From contig OX638368.1 in assembly GCA_951812925.1 (NCBI GenBank), positions 122,597,309 through 122,661,308 on the forward strand: a DNA stretch of 64,000 bases. Reading direction: 5' to 3'. The position numbers and the translations under genes were made by a program. Positions 38,254 to 49,462 of the stretch are shown here, in pieces (position 1 is the stretch's first letter; each line of letters opens with the position of its first letter). The DNA is from Calliopum simillimum. Its lineage: Eukaryota > Arthropoda > Insecta > Diptera > Lauxaniidae. The notes beneath the pieces were generated by a model that did no database searches, was not told the origin of the DNA, and saw only the letters and a list, made by a program, of their open reading frames with translations.

Positions 38254-41200
38254 TTATATTGTTATGTCTCCATATTCTTGTGACCATTTTTCATAAGAGT
38301 TAAGGCTTTGTGGTGCCACTGATCGACGGATGCGCTTTAAAGAATTGTGAAAATCATTCTCGGTAATAGCACGCATGGCACTTATGTCCAAACATTTGAC
38401 TTGTTCAACATTAAGTTCACGTATCGGCTCTAAAGCCGCATCTTTTGCTAATGCTGTTAGATCTGAACCAGAATATCCATCGGTGAGTTTTGCTAAGCGG
38501 CGCAGTGCATCTGTAGCAAGAGGGCTGCCTTGTTTTTGCAATAAACGTCGTAATAGTAATTCTCGCGTATCTATATCTGGCAATGCAACATAAACTCGTT
38601 TTGTAAAGCGTCGCAATGCGGCTTCATCCAGTTCCTGTGGTCTGTTTGTTGCAGCCAGAACAACAATACGATCACCATCTGGATTTCCTGGCAGACCATC
38701 GAATTCAACAAGAAATTCAGTCTTCAAGCGTCTTGATGCTTCATGTTCGTTAGTGCTGCGTTCTGAAAGCAATGAATCGACTTCATCAATGAAAATAATC
38801 GATGGTTGCATTTCACGTGCCACAGCAAATAAAGCTCGTACTAATTTTTCACCATCGCCTACATATTTGCTGGTTAGAGAAGCAGCTGAAATATTGAAAA
38901 AAGTAGCACTGCATTCGGTTGCAACAGCACGCGCTAATAAAGTTTTTCCATTTCCAGGTGGACCAAAGAGTAGAAGACCCTTTGCTGGTGCTCTTAGACC
39001 TTTGTTAAAAAAAAAAAAACGTATCTTGCAATTTATAGAAAAAGGACAAAAATCAAAATTTTACCTGTAAATAGTTCTGGCCTAACAGAAGGAAGTATAA
39101 CCATTTCTTGAAGTGCCTGCTTTGCAACTTCTTGTCCTGCGATATCGGACCATTCTACTTTTGCACCACCTTCGACAATTTCGTCTAGTATTATTTGCAC
39201 AAGTTTTTGCTCAACACCTTTTACGCTGACCACCGGAGTAGTTCCACCACTACCTCCACCACCACCTTGACCACCAGCAATAGGTGTACGTGAACGCTGG
39301 GGAGGTGTATTCCGACCAGATGACTAAAATAATGAAATTTTCCATTTTAATTGAGAGAAGTAAGTTTTGTACGATCATCATAAAATGGTGTAGTAGGTCT
39401 ATTATTTTTTAAGTTAATTCAAAACGTTGAGGTCAAAAAGCGCGGTTGCGTCCACTCTTTGTTTAAGGTACAAACCCCCGCTTTCTTACATATACATTAC
39501 TTATTTCTGCTATTGAGACATCACTTCCAATGTGAATTAGGTAGGCACACGATAAAGGAAAAATAATTTGTAATTTCTATGTGGAACAGTTTAATACCAC
39601 TCATACGACATGTTGTGCATAACACTTAAATTAATGACATGTGGAAAAACTTTCGTATATAAATTTCTAAATAAATATGTTATGTATAGTTGAAAAAAAA
39701 AGAGCTACGAAAAGAGATCGGGTAGAATTTTCGGTTTTCAAATTTAATTTATTTTGTTAAAAACCCACACAATAAGAAAGACTTTGATAAAGTTAAAGTA
39801 AAAGGTTTATTGTGATATTTTCTGTGGTTTCAAAACTTAGGGCGAGTAAGATCGAAAGCCCAGAAAATGGCCCTTAACTTTAATTTCTTACTAACTTTAA
39901 CTTTGTTTTTTAAAATTTTATTTTAAAAATTGACCGCGTCACATGTTCAGCAGACATTAGTGATATATGGAGATTCTTAACAATGGCATTTAGATACGTT
40001 GGAACCTTAATTTAGTGAGGTATGGCAAGAAAATATATGAGCACAAAAATGGGGGGATTAAGTAGTTCTAAGAGGCGTTGCATCGAGATCAAGTTCAAAA
40101 AAATGAGAGTAGTTCCATAGCCGCCCAGGTGTCCCCTTAAAAAAGTTAATTGTGGTGGGCTCGCTTGCCTTTGCAAAAATCATATTTTTATGAAATTGAT
40201 TCCCTCCACTTTCAGGGTGGCACTGGTAGGGTAGAATGTAAGGCCAACCTCCATTATTTTTGCCCCCTTAGCTAAAATAAGTAAAGATTTTGATCACTCT
40301 AATAATAAACACTCACAATATAACCAATCAACAAAACACCCTTGTTCGCTAAGCTAATAATCGGCTTTAACACAACTTTTTCAATACATACTGTCAAGAC
40401 GCATTGAACTGTTTAATTATACTATGCTTTCGAAAAAAAGAAACATACAAACTGTCTGCGCACTGCCGGCGGTGTAGCCGCAGTTTTAATAGATTGACGT
40501 TGTGGAACTCCACTGCCATTTCCTGATGTTTTTGAGCCAAGATTACGTGGTAAAGTTTGCGATTTATTTATGACCGCTAAATTTCCTGGGCGTTTTGTGC
40601 CAATAGTAAGTTTTCGTCCAGAAGCTGAAAAAGAAGATAATTAATTTTATACTATACTAAATTGGATAAATTAAAAAATAAGGAAAAACTTTTTTTTTTT
40701 TGCTATGTAATTTTTTGATAATAGAAATTGGAAAAATTGCAATCAAAATATAATGCAATAAAGTATGTAATGTATGAAATCATATTAAAAAACTGCATAT
40801 TCGAATAGGCCACGTTGTCGTTGATGGTGCAATAATTGAAAATCACCGTGTAGTGTTCGCTTGGCTGTCGGTACGTGTAACTCACCTGCATTAACATTCT
40901 TGTCGAAACTTTGTTGCGTGCTCGAAGGTGATTTTGATTTATTATTGGCTGCCGCAATACTACGCAACTTTGTGGCATTGTTAATACGAACTTTTGGCAG
41001 CCTACTGCTAGAACTTGTAGCGGTTGAAGTATAACTGTCCACCAACAAAGGTTGCACAATTTGTACTCTGTTTGTGGTTTTATTCAGATATTGAACGTTT
41101 TGTTCTGTATGATCTTCGGTAACTTTTAAATTATCCATTCGCAACTCTTCATCTCTTAGTGCTACGTATTTATTCAAACATTTATTTTATACGGTAATGA

Positions 41201-43909
41201 CATTGCGCATCGTATAGATTGAAAGTGAACATAAAATAATAAAAACCAAAATGTTTTAAATAAAAAATGTAATTTAATATTAATTAAATAAACTAAACAT
41301 AGTTTTTTCTTTACAAGCATTGTCTGTAAATATGTAAATAAATATATTTAAAATTTTTCATCAAGTTTTCAACTAAGAAGTATGTAGTATAAAGGCTATC
41401 CAGTGGTTAAAATTTGAAGATTTTCTTTAATACTTATTCCCATAGATTTTAACAAGCGCGTACACAACGATTTTTTGTATGGCTGCAGCAAGGGGCCATC
41501 CATTAATAACGCAAGATTTTTTTTGGAGCGAGGAGGGGGTAGTGAAAAATCTTATGGTTTCTTACGTGGGCGACGAAAGATTCAAAATATTATCAAATGA
41601 TACGCAGCGCGTTTTACGAGGGCATTTAATAAATTCGAGACTTTTTGCATTTTCCGCACAGAACTTTAAATCTAATACTGCCCCCGTAAATTGTCATCTA
41701 TTAACAGACCATTTTGAGCACACAACTTCGTGAATTTTAACAAAAATTAAAAAAAGCGAATTTCGCGTGCTGATAAAGCATTATTTTTTGCGTAAAAAAA
41801 CCATCACTGAAACCAAGGAATGGCTTGACAAATGCTATGTGGACTCTGCACCATCAATTATTTTTCAGTTATTCTTTAAGATTAAGACCAAGACCAAATG
41901 CATGACCAGATCGAGACCAAGACTTAATGCCCAAGGCTAAGACTATATAATAACCCAGACCAAGACGGCTATGCGATGAACAATTCTGTAGTCCCGGCGA
42001 ATAACCGGGTAAGTCAATATTTAGTCATAGCCGCATTGGCTTCTGAGCGACTCAAATGTGATCTGGTATCAAAATGCTTATGCTATCAGGTCTCACAATC
42101 AATAAAGTCATAAATAAAACCTGGTCAAAACTTACAAAATAAGTTTTTTAGCGGAGATATAACGCGGAACAGTTTTTTAGAAAAATTCAGAATTTTCTCG
42201 CTAAACTGCCTGCCATTTTGAAAAAACGCTCTTAATTTTGTGATCATAATCGAAAAAATTTAATTTCAGACCCAAAATTCAACATAGCTCACCAAACTTA
42301 TACCTAAGACAGAAGTTTCCTTTGTTTTTAAGTAGCTACTAAAAAAAATTTAGGTATCATTGGAATGTTAATTTCACTTCCTACAATTAAAGGTTGTTGA
42401 TAATCCGCCATAGATATTCTTCTTTTTGGATATGAAGCCTTTGGGAAGCTTATTAATAGTCCGCCATAGATGTTTTCCTTCTAGTGTAAACTAGGAAGCC
42501 TTCGGAAACCTTCGTGTATAGCATAACCATTCACTGCCAAACTTTTAACTCCATTGGCCGAATAATTTCTGAGTGATATTGCTTCAGACACACGTCCCCC
42601 TTTTCACCCCCTTAAGGGATAATTTCGTGGATAAAAACTATCCTATGTCCTTTCTAGGGTGCCAAACTATCTCCTTACTAAATTTCACCAAAATCGGTTC
42701 AGCGACTTAGGCATGAAAATGTAACAGACAGAGTTACTTTCGCATTTATAACATTTAGTACGGATGACCCATGTATGTTTCTGGTTAATTTTACGTTTTA
42801 CATTTCCAAAGGAATTTTTTAAGTAATAACTATTAATTTTGATAAATTTAAAATAATAAATTTTAAATTAATATTAACACTCTCCTACACAATTTTTATA
42901 AACTAAAGAAAAGTATGCGTTCACAACAAGATGACTCAGCGTGCATTATTGCTGAAATGTTTATTACTACTACTAACCTAAGAAATGTAAACGATCTCGT
43001 GCCATCGAAAGATTGGTTTGCATTTTATCATGTAAACGTTGTGCTCGATCCCAAACGTCACCACGACCACTCCAGCAGTCAACAGCAATGCCGTCTTCGA
43101 GTTCCTTAATGCCTTTTCGATACAATTCAATTGCAAGTTCTTTGTGACCTTGAAAGCGAAAACGAAAAGCACTGCATATACCTTATATGTAAGTAATATT
43201 AAGTCATCAGCTTACCTTCATTTTCTTCGTCTATTTTTAGTGCTTTAGATATATATTCAAAAGCACGACGATGATGATGCTTCTGTTTTGCTAGCAAAGG
43301 ATCACCTGGCCCAGGCGATCCAGATGATAGATTACCTTTATGAGACATTTCCAATTGAGGCTTGCTATTGTATTTATTTTGATAATTGTGATGGTAGTCT
43401 GATAAAGTGCCACCGGCTAATGGATAGGCAGCTACTATCGAGTTATTGGGCTGTGCAAGTAATGCTCTGGTATCTTTATTATGTTGTGTCTGTTGTTGAT
43501 TTGCACCAACAACAATTTCAATGTTACACTCTCTATTGGGTCTGGTACTTGCCCCGTACAAATAACGAAATATACAAAACAGCTGATAGATCAGCGAACG
43601 CAAAATATTAAAGAGGAATATTATTGGAAATGAAACAATGTAGAGATTTTGTTTATGAACCGATCCAGTAGCTGAAATTCCAGCGTCTTCTTCGTCGGGT
43701 GAGTGCGTCACTGAACGTCTATTGGATGAGCAGGAGGCGGAGGCGGTGGTGGGTTTGTTATCGTCAATAAGAGCGACGCTGCATGAGCTTGATGATTTTC
43801 GATGGGTTCGAGCAGAAGTGTTTTGTTTAATTGGTGATTTACTGCTACTATTGCTGCTACTAGCGTTTCCCGATGAGGATTGAGTCGTGTTATTCTTGTT
43901 TCGTACCAT
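38254..43909 (-). CDS. spas: Spastin, microtubule-severing AAA ATPase
   Basis: Six coding exons on the minus strand: 43909-43216, 43148-42978, 41161-40886, 40624-40449, 39323-39065 and 38999-38254. Together they are 2322 nt, 773 residues, in frame, with GT/AG at every junction. The N-terminus starts [10 protein letters not shown] and is Ser-rich, then a membrane hairpin ([19 protein letters not shown]) anchors it to the ER. The MIT domain ([39 protein letters not shown]) crosses exons 1-2. A basic linker with RKLTIG and [16 protein letters not shown] precedes the ATPase. Walker A is GPPGNGKT (538-545), Walker [12 protein letters not shown] (D597/E598), and the C-terminus is [26 protein letters not shown] as in flies. 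It severs microtubules at synapses and in membrane remodelling. The length is close to the fly orthologue (758 aa, recalled). Introns 2 and 4 are long; intron 2 holds transposon fragments. Confidence 0.95.
41479..41735. repeat. Transposon-like fragment in spas intron 2
   Basis: AGGGGCCATCCATTAATAAC, then GCAAGATTTTTTTTGGAGCG, resembles the GGGG(T/C)xxTCCATxAAxxAC(G) ends of TIR elements such as the one at 46916-47060. A matching right end was not found. The 84-codon frame here has no protein features. Confidence 0.3.
41749..41960 (+). pseudogene. Mariner transposase N-terminal fragment
   Basis: Within spas intron 2, antisense to the gene, the plus strand reads [20 protein letters not shown], then [15 protein letters not shown]. 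This matches the N-terminal helix-turn-helix of mariner-family transposases (IKHYFLRGKTxxE...LxKxYGDSAPS). The match then degenerates into a KTKTK-like tract (AAGACCAAGACC). No catalytic D,D34D region or TIRs were seen, so it is a truncated relic. Confidence 0.7.
42590..42775 (+). repeat. 3' end of a dispersed insect retroelement
   Basis: In spas intron 2: CACCCCCTTAAGGGATAATT, AAAAACTATCCTATGTCCTT, CACCAAAATCGGTTCAGCGA, AACAGACAGAGTTACTTTCG and CATTTATAACATTTAGTACGGAT. I recall this series as the 3' tail common to many insect RTE-type LINEs and derived SINEs, which end near ATTAGTATGGAT. Confidence 0.6.
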
Positions 43910-44316
43910 CGGGAATTTGTTTTTCGGTGCTGTAGTTTGGCTGGCTAGAGCACCCCCAACCAGTTTTTTTTAAAATATCACTTTTTTATTTAATTCCCCC
44001 AATTTGAAATTCTTTTTTAGATGCTTATTAGTTTTGTAGAAACAATTTTTTTACCTCTATTGCCACTAATATTTTTAATTCCGATGTATGCAGTTCTTCA
44101 GGCCGATTTTTTCAATTCCAAAATTCATCCCTTGTATTTCGATTTGACAGTTATTTTGCTTAGTAGTGTTGCTGTTCTAAAATTACAATAAACACACCAA
44201 ATCTCAACTAACCAATTTTAAAGCCACCGTCGATTTATGAAACGTCAATTAATCTGAAAATGGCCTTAAATCCCAAAATAAATACTCCATCCAGACGAAC
44301 AATATTTTATGTTAAA
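43910..44316. promoter_or_regulatory. Upstream region of spas
   Basis: About 400 bp upstream of the spas start codon, containing the 5' UTR and probably the promoter. No core promoter motif stands out. Confidence 0.4.
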
Positions 44317-45052
44317 GTGCGTTTCAATCGGAGATTTATGAGGTGATTTACGGCTGTTTTTCAAGATGAATTTAACGTTTAATACATTCATCATGTATGC
44401 ATCACGTCAATTTAATCTGGAAAGAGGCATAAATGAGGAATGATTTTTCAAAAGGGCGTAAAACCACTTCCAACCTTGAACAAACCATCGCCATTACCAT
44501 GCTAAAATGCATCCTCTAGTTCAAAATTCATCACAAAAAATGCATTTTTCCAAGGTAAAATCATGATCAAAAGTCGCATTTCAGAACAAAAGGGCTTATT
44601 TCCATATAATTTCATAGAAATTTTTAAAATTTGATACAAAAAGACGTATTTCGAAAAGTGACCAAAAAAACTTTTAATATTTTTTATATGCCCCACGCTA
44701 TATAGGTGCTTACATACCATGCCTATAGACATCAAAATAAGCTTCCAAATGGTGAAACAAGACTGATTTCGAAACAAAAGGGCTTATTTTCAAACGTTTC
44801 AGAACAAAAGGGCTTATTTCCAAATGTTTTTTACTTTTTGCAAATACTAGAAATATGTTACAACAAAAATTTTAAGGGGATTAGAATCTTTGGTCAACTC
44901 GCTATAACACTGGAGACATTAAGAAAAAATAAGTTATTGTAAACAGCCCATAAAAGTTTTTTCTCATTACTGAAAATTTGTTTAAAATGGTTTTATGCCC
45001 TTTTGAAAAATAACTCCTCAAATCACCTAATAAATCTTCGGTTAAAACGCAC
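44317..45052. mobile_element. ~735-bp TIR element between spas and mRpL11
   Basis: GTGCGTTTCAATCGGAGATT, then TATGAGGTGATTTACGG at the left, matches the complement of the right end GTGCGTTTTAACCGAAGATT, then TATTAGGTGATTTGAGG. TTTTTCAAAAGGGCGTAAAA and its inverse are also shared. Internal direct repeats of ACAAAAGGGCTTATTTCCAA occur at 44770-44830. A partial third end (CGGAGATTTTTGAGGTGATA with CATTCATTATGTAT) follows at 45071, so a second copy may abut. Confidence 0.6.
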
Positions 45053-45286
45053 TTTTATACTCAATCTTGACCAACAGCGGAGATTTTTGAGGTGATATAG
45101 TCGTAACTCACCGCATTCATTATGTATTTACCAGATTATTTTTAAGAGTGGTATGTGTAAACTGGCGCTAGCTGCTGATCTCAGCTCATGTCAAACAAAA
45201 TAGAATCAGCTGTTTATTTTCGTTCCTTTGATTAGTTCGTACTTAACCAAATTTTTATTTGATAATCTTTGGTGTAAATTTTCAAA

Positions 45287-46000
45287 ATGTCAAAAGCTGC
45301 AGGAAAGTTGAAATCGTTAAAGAAAAATGTTGAAAAAATAACACACACAACAAAATTGAAAACTAATATACCTGCTGGACTGGCAGCTGCTGGCCCACCG
45401 CTGGGTCCAATGCTGGGACAGGTAAAAAACCAAACTAGCTCATAGAGAGTATTACGCAAATGTATTATTTATTTTTTGTGTTTTTAAGCGTGCTATAAAC
45501 ATCGCTGCATTTTGTAAAGACTTTAATACGCGGACTGCAGAAATGATAGAAGGCGTTCCGTTACCATGTCGCATATCTGTAAATAGCGACCGCAGCTACG
45601 AACTTGTTATTTATACACCACCTGCTACATATTTTCTGAAGCAGGCCGCTGGCATTCAAAAAGGTGCAATGACTCCTGGGAAAGAAATAGCCGGAAAAAT
45701 AACACTAAAACATTTGTATGAAATAGCTGCGATCAAAATACAGGATCCACCGAATGCATTGCTTACCATGCAGGTACAGATTTTATAAAAAGAAAACATC
45801 TATTTTAATGCCTTTTTCATTTTTATTAGCAAATGTGTGAAATGTTGATAGGCATTTCGAGGACCTGTGGTATACAAATCGTTCGAGAACTTGAAACAGA
45901 AGAATATGCAGAGTTCTTAAAGGAACGTGTTGCTGTTGTGGAACAGCAGCGTAAGGAGCTGCAAGAAAAACGCGATGCAAAAATGTTACGAACAGGTTAA
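45287..46000 (+). CDS. mRpL11: Mitochondrial ribosomal protein L11 (uL11m)
   Basis: Three exons, 45287-45421, 45489-45773 and 45830-46000, join in frame (591 nt, 196 residues) at CAG/GTAAAA...TAAG/CGT and CAG/GTACAG...TTAG/CAA. The N-terminal uL11 domain has LKTNIPAGLAAAGPPLGPML, then GQ, the conserved proline-glycine loop. It continues with RAINIAAFCKDF and IQKGAMTPGKEIAGKITLKH; the C-terminal rRNA-binding domain ends with a charged helix (VVEQQRKELQEKRDAKML). It forms the stalk base of the mitochondrial large ribosomal subunit, where it contacts 16S rRNA and elongation factors. Introns are tiny (67 and 56 bp). It is convergent with Rrp36, about 740 bp apart. Confidence 0.95.
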
Positions 46001-46737
46001 ATTATTTAACTGAATACCTACTTGTTTTGCTAATTGATATGTTGTTGGAAGAGTCGAAATGTTTGTACTAGCAAAATTTAATATGAAACTTGGTAACAGT
46101 TCATAAAAAATAAAAGTACACCGTATTTTAAAATTACTACATATCCAACTCAAGTCTCTCGTTTAAAAAGTTTGTCCATTTAATATAGCATTGCATAAAT
46201 GTTGTGTATTTGGGCGATTCTACATAAAACCCGCAATTTTGACTAAAACAAAAAAAAGTTCTTCCTCCGAGTTGAAATAGTTTAGTTATAATAAATGTAA
46301 AAAAAAAATTAAAAATCATCTTGAAATTCCATTTTCACTATCAGTGCAATTTTCCACAGTCAATTTCAAAATTTCCACAAAAGTCGTAACTAAGATGTTT
46401 TGGAAAGACTCACAAAACTGAAGCACGGATATGGCAGCTTAAGGTGTTTGTGGCAAGGTGTAGGTCCGATACTTTGAATTGATGGCATAATGGATAGATT
46501 CGATGTTGAAAACTAACTTGTTCTTTGAGGAAAATTTAAAACTTTATGAAAGCCAACCGTTTTTGAAAAAAAAATTTTGCTTTATAGGTAAATAATAGAG
46601 TTAAACGATTCTATTCTACAGAACGTATAAAATCATTTGTAAACTCGCATAGCTGTCAAATTTGTATTAATTTTGCCAGTTTTTATGAGGTTTTAAAGAG
46701 GTTTATATTGTTCATGGAAAACTTTCAAAGTTTCCCA
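46001..46737. other. Convergent spacer between mRpL11 and Rrp36
   Basis: AT-rich, with AATAAA-like signals near 46107 for mRpL11. No gene or repeat was recognised. Confidence 0.5.
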
Positions 46738-47723
46738 CTAATCAAAACTTATTTTCTTGCGATCCTTTGCAACATTCTTCTTGCGCTTCTTATCCATATG
46801 CTTTCCAAGTTTTCCAGTTTGTTTAAGAATCTCGAATTTTTTAACCAACTCCTTGGCCCTGCGTTCCTCTTTATAAATAAAAGAAAGTTCGATTTTAATA
46901 TTTTCCTCCTAAATAAGGGGTTGTCCATAAACTCCGTGACGCTCCTAGGGGAAGGGGGTTCGAGCAAGCGTCACGCTTTGTGTATTTTATATGAAGGTAC
47001 CTCACATGGGCAGATACATTTTAGCGAATTTTAGCGTCACGGAGTTTATGGACACCCCCTGACTCTTACTTCTGTACTCACTTTTAGTTGTATAATGTGG
47101 TGTTCTACCTTCTGCTTTCGCTTTTTGCACCTCCAATTGTTCTTCTTTGAGCATTTTTTGCTTCTCATGCCAATTTCTCTCTTCAACGTTTTTATTTACC
47201 AAGCGCTGAATTGAAAATTTTATGTTTCTTTTTTCTTCATCGTCTTCGGTTTCTTTTAATTGCTTCCGTAGCTGGGAAACTTCTTTTTGCCGTACTGTTG
47301 ATAAAAATTTATAATTTTCTTTAAAACTTTTTGGATCGTATTCGCCTGTATTTTCATCAAAACGTGGGTCGCGCAATTCGGTTTCAGATTTTTTTTGTGC
47401 ACGTTCGTCGCTTCCTAAAAACGGTACTTGAAATTTTGATGTTTGTTCTCGTGGACGATTTTTGTTAAGACGCTTAAATTTTGTTGCGTCTTTGTCGACT
47501 TTTTTTGACTTATCGCTTACTCCAAAAACAGCTTCTTTGTAAACTTTTGAGCCAAGTTCATCCTTCAACTGCATTAATTCTTGAAATGACATTGTACGGA
47601 GATCATCTCGTATTTGTTCCTAAAACATGTATGCTATATTTCAATTTACTCTTTATACGTTTTTATTTATAAGATTTTCACCCTTTGCACGTCATCTTCT
47701 GAGTCGCTTCCAGATGAAGACAT
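46738..47723 (-). CDS. Rrp36: Ribosomal RNA processing protein 36 homologue
   Basis: Three exons on the minus strand, 47723-47682, 47619-47082 and 46868-46738, total 711 nt (236 residues). Exon 1 encodes a short acidic start (MSSSGSDSEDDVQR). Exon 2 carries the conserved MSFQELMQLKDELGSKVY, RDPRFDENTGEYDPKSF and a charged helix. Exon 3 gives RRAKELVKKFEILKQTGKL and RKKNVAKDRKK, the RRP36 C-terminal signature. The join AAA-A/GTGAGT...AAAG/AG restores TTKKERR. The first join (AGG/GTGAAA) is less certain. RRP36 is a nucleolar factor of the SSU processome needed for early pre-rRNA cleavage and 18S rRNA. Intron 2 is 213 bp, about two thirds of it a TIR element. The gene is head to head with the SDE2 homologue. 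Confidence 0.9.
46916..47060. mobile_element. 145-bp TIR element within Rrp36 intron 2
   Basis: AGGGGTTGTCCATAAACTCC, then GTGACGCT, faces its reverse complement, read as AGGGGGTGTCCATAAACTCC, then GTGACGCT: TIRs of 28 bp with one or two differences. The right end lies about 20 bp from the splice donor, so the whole intron is little more than this element. No coding capacity. TIRs of this style are widespread in insects; family not assigned. Confidence 0.8.
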
Positions 47724-48030
47724 TTTTAAAATCCTTGAACTTTTACAAAATCAAGTCTTTTAAATTCTCTATTTACAATCAATTTCGTATTAAAATGTGT
47801 TTTTTAGGGAGATGTTTAATGTTTTCGCAAGGCCAAATTATATTGTCTCTGTTCAGAGGTGCTACTAGAACAAAAAAAAACTTACCAAATGTCAAAGAAT
47901 TGACGTTATGATTTGACATATTTACCTTCCGAATGCGACCATTACTACAAAAAGTAGACGAAGCGCATCATTTCTTTTGATTTAGTGACGCATTTTAATA
48001 TAAACAACAGAAATTTAATAAAACGAGAAA
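47724..48030. promoter_or_regulatory. Head-to-head intergenic region of Rrp36 and SDE2
   Basis: Only 307 bp separate the two start codons on opposite strands, so both 5' UTRs and a bidirectional promoter must lie here. No DRE or TATA element was recognised by eye. Confidence 0.6.
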
Positions 48031-48782
48031 ATGGTACAAATATACATAAACAAGACATTCTTAGGTGATTATGAAATTAACGCAGAGTCCATCAACAATT
48101 ATATTACACGAAAAACTGTAAGTACAAATTCTCACCTCTGCTTACCAGCAAATAATGAAATTGCCTTCAATAGCAACTACAACCTCAGGACTTTTATCTC
48201 TTACAAAATGGAAAGCTGGTTTCTGACATGAATTCTATTCAATCCCACTTGAATGTGCAATGCGTCCTCAGGATTTGTGGTGGCAAGGGTGGATTTGGTT
48301 CGATGCTTCGAGCAATCGGAGCTCAAATTGAAAAAACAACAAACCGTGAGGCATGTCGAGACCTTAGCGGTCGGCGCTTACGCGATATCAATGAAGAAAA
48401 ACGTTTAAAAGCCTGGTTGGAAAAGCAAGCTGATCGCGAACGTGAAGCAGAAGAACGTAAAAAGAAGAAAATTGAAAAACTTTTACATGTGCCGAAACAT
48501 GAGTTCAAAGATGAAGTGTACGAAGAACGACGATCCAAACTAACTGAGAAAGTGAATGACGCTGTAGAGGAAGGCCTAAAAACAACAACTGAAATTAAAT
48601 CATCATCGGTAGATAATGTACGCAAACGCAAAGCAGAGCAATCTGCAAATAAAAACAAAAAGAAAAGAGGTGCTTTATGGATTGATGACGATATTTCAAG
48701 TAGTGATAGTTTGTCAGAATGTTCAGACGATGAAAAAAAAAATTGTGAAAAGCAAAGTTTAGAAAGTAAGGTTTCTAATTAA
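48031..48782 (+). CDS. SDE2: SDE2 homologue (ubiquitin-fold, replication stress and splicing regulator)
   Basis: Two exons, 48031-48117 and 48174-48782, join in frame at ACT/GTAAGT...AATAG/CAA (231 residues). A nearby alternative acceptor (CCTCAG/GAC at 48188) would drop five residues. The N-terminal ubiquitin-like fold ends with VLRICGGKGGFGSMLRAIGA, containing the cleavage site after Gly-Gly (65-66), which leaves Lys67 as the new N-terminus. Then follow IEKTTNREACRDLSGRRLRD and a long charged helix. The acidic-serine C-terminus (SSSDSLSECSDDE) completes a short form; the human protein is much longer. In other organisms the processed protein promotes splicing of selected introns, binds PCNA or the fork protection complex, and supports genome stability. 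The stop is followed within 10 bp by a palindromic element, so the 3' UTR includes it. Confidence 0.88.
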
Positions 48783-48790
48783 ATTATGAG

Positions 48791-49093
48791 TGTCTATACG
48801 GGGGGACTCGCGTACGCGAAAACTCAATTAGCGTACGCGAAATCCAGTGAAGCTTTTTCCCCCGGGACGCAGCTTCGTTACAACAGTAATTTTACATAAA
48901 AGTAGGGGTAAGTGGGCGGCCTGCGGCCGCAGCTCAGGATTTAAACCCGTCAGACATCCAACACTGGCTTCGCGGCGGCCTTCGGCCGCGGATCAGTACA
49001 TAAATTAATCAAGTTCCCCGGGAGAAAAAACTTCACTGGATTTCGCGTACGCTAAATTGAGTTTTCGCGTACGCGAGTCCCCCCGTATAGACA
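48791..49093. mobile_element. 303-bp palindromic element ending TGTCTATACGGGG with GCGTACGC motifs
   Basis: The left arm runs TGTCTATACGGGGGGACTCG, CGTACGCGAAAACTCAATTA, GCGTACGCGAAATCCAGTGA, AG...CCCGGGAC. The right arm is its reverse complement with about one indel and few changes, giving arms near 80 bp. The centre holds two GC-rich mini-stems (GGCGGCCTGCGGCCGC and CGGCGGCCTTCGGCCGCGG). No target duplication is evident. It shares its termini with the 68-bp hairpin at 59913-59980. It begins 8 bp after the SDE2 stop codon. Confidence 0.85.
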
Positions 49094-49104
49094 TTTCCTA
49101 AAAC

Positions 49105-49293
49105 TATTTGCAATGTTGGTATCTAAACTCGTGATTAAAAAAAGCTGAAGAAAGAGGCCAATTCTGTTACCACGTCACTGACCTTCAGTTGAAAATTAAA
49201 TTGTCGGTTAGCCGACAAAATAAATGTAAATTTTTTAATTTATTTAAAAAATAAAATATAAAAAAATAAAGCTACTTAGTACACGCTTCAGAA
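49105..49293. repeat. ~190-bp direct repeat, copy 1 (copy 2 at 50367-50551)
   Basis: TGCAATGTTGGTATCTAAAC, CACGTCACTGACCTTCAGTT, AAATTGTCGGTTAGCCGACA and ACTTAGTACACGCT recur at 50367-50551 with scattered differences. Copy 2 lies inside the foldback element at 50291-50974, so copy 1 may be a remnant of a second such element. Confidence 0.75.
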
Positions 49294-49462
49294 ATGAAAC
49301 TTGTTTAAACATTTAGCCACTTGATTTAATTTTTCACGTGAGCATAAAAGGGGCGGGGGAGGGGTCCAGAAAAATCTCACCAAGGGGAGAGTTTTCAAAA
49401 ATCTTACGTCAACTTTTTACATAAAAAAATATGCGTTATTATTGCAGATTAAAAATTGAAAA

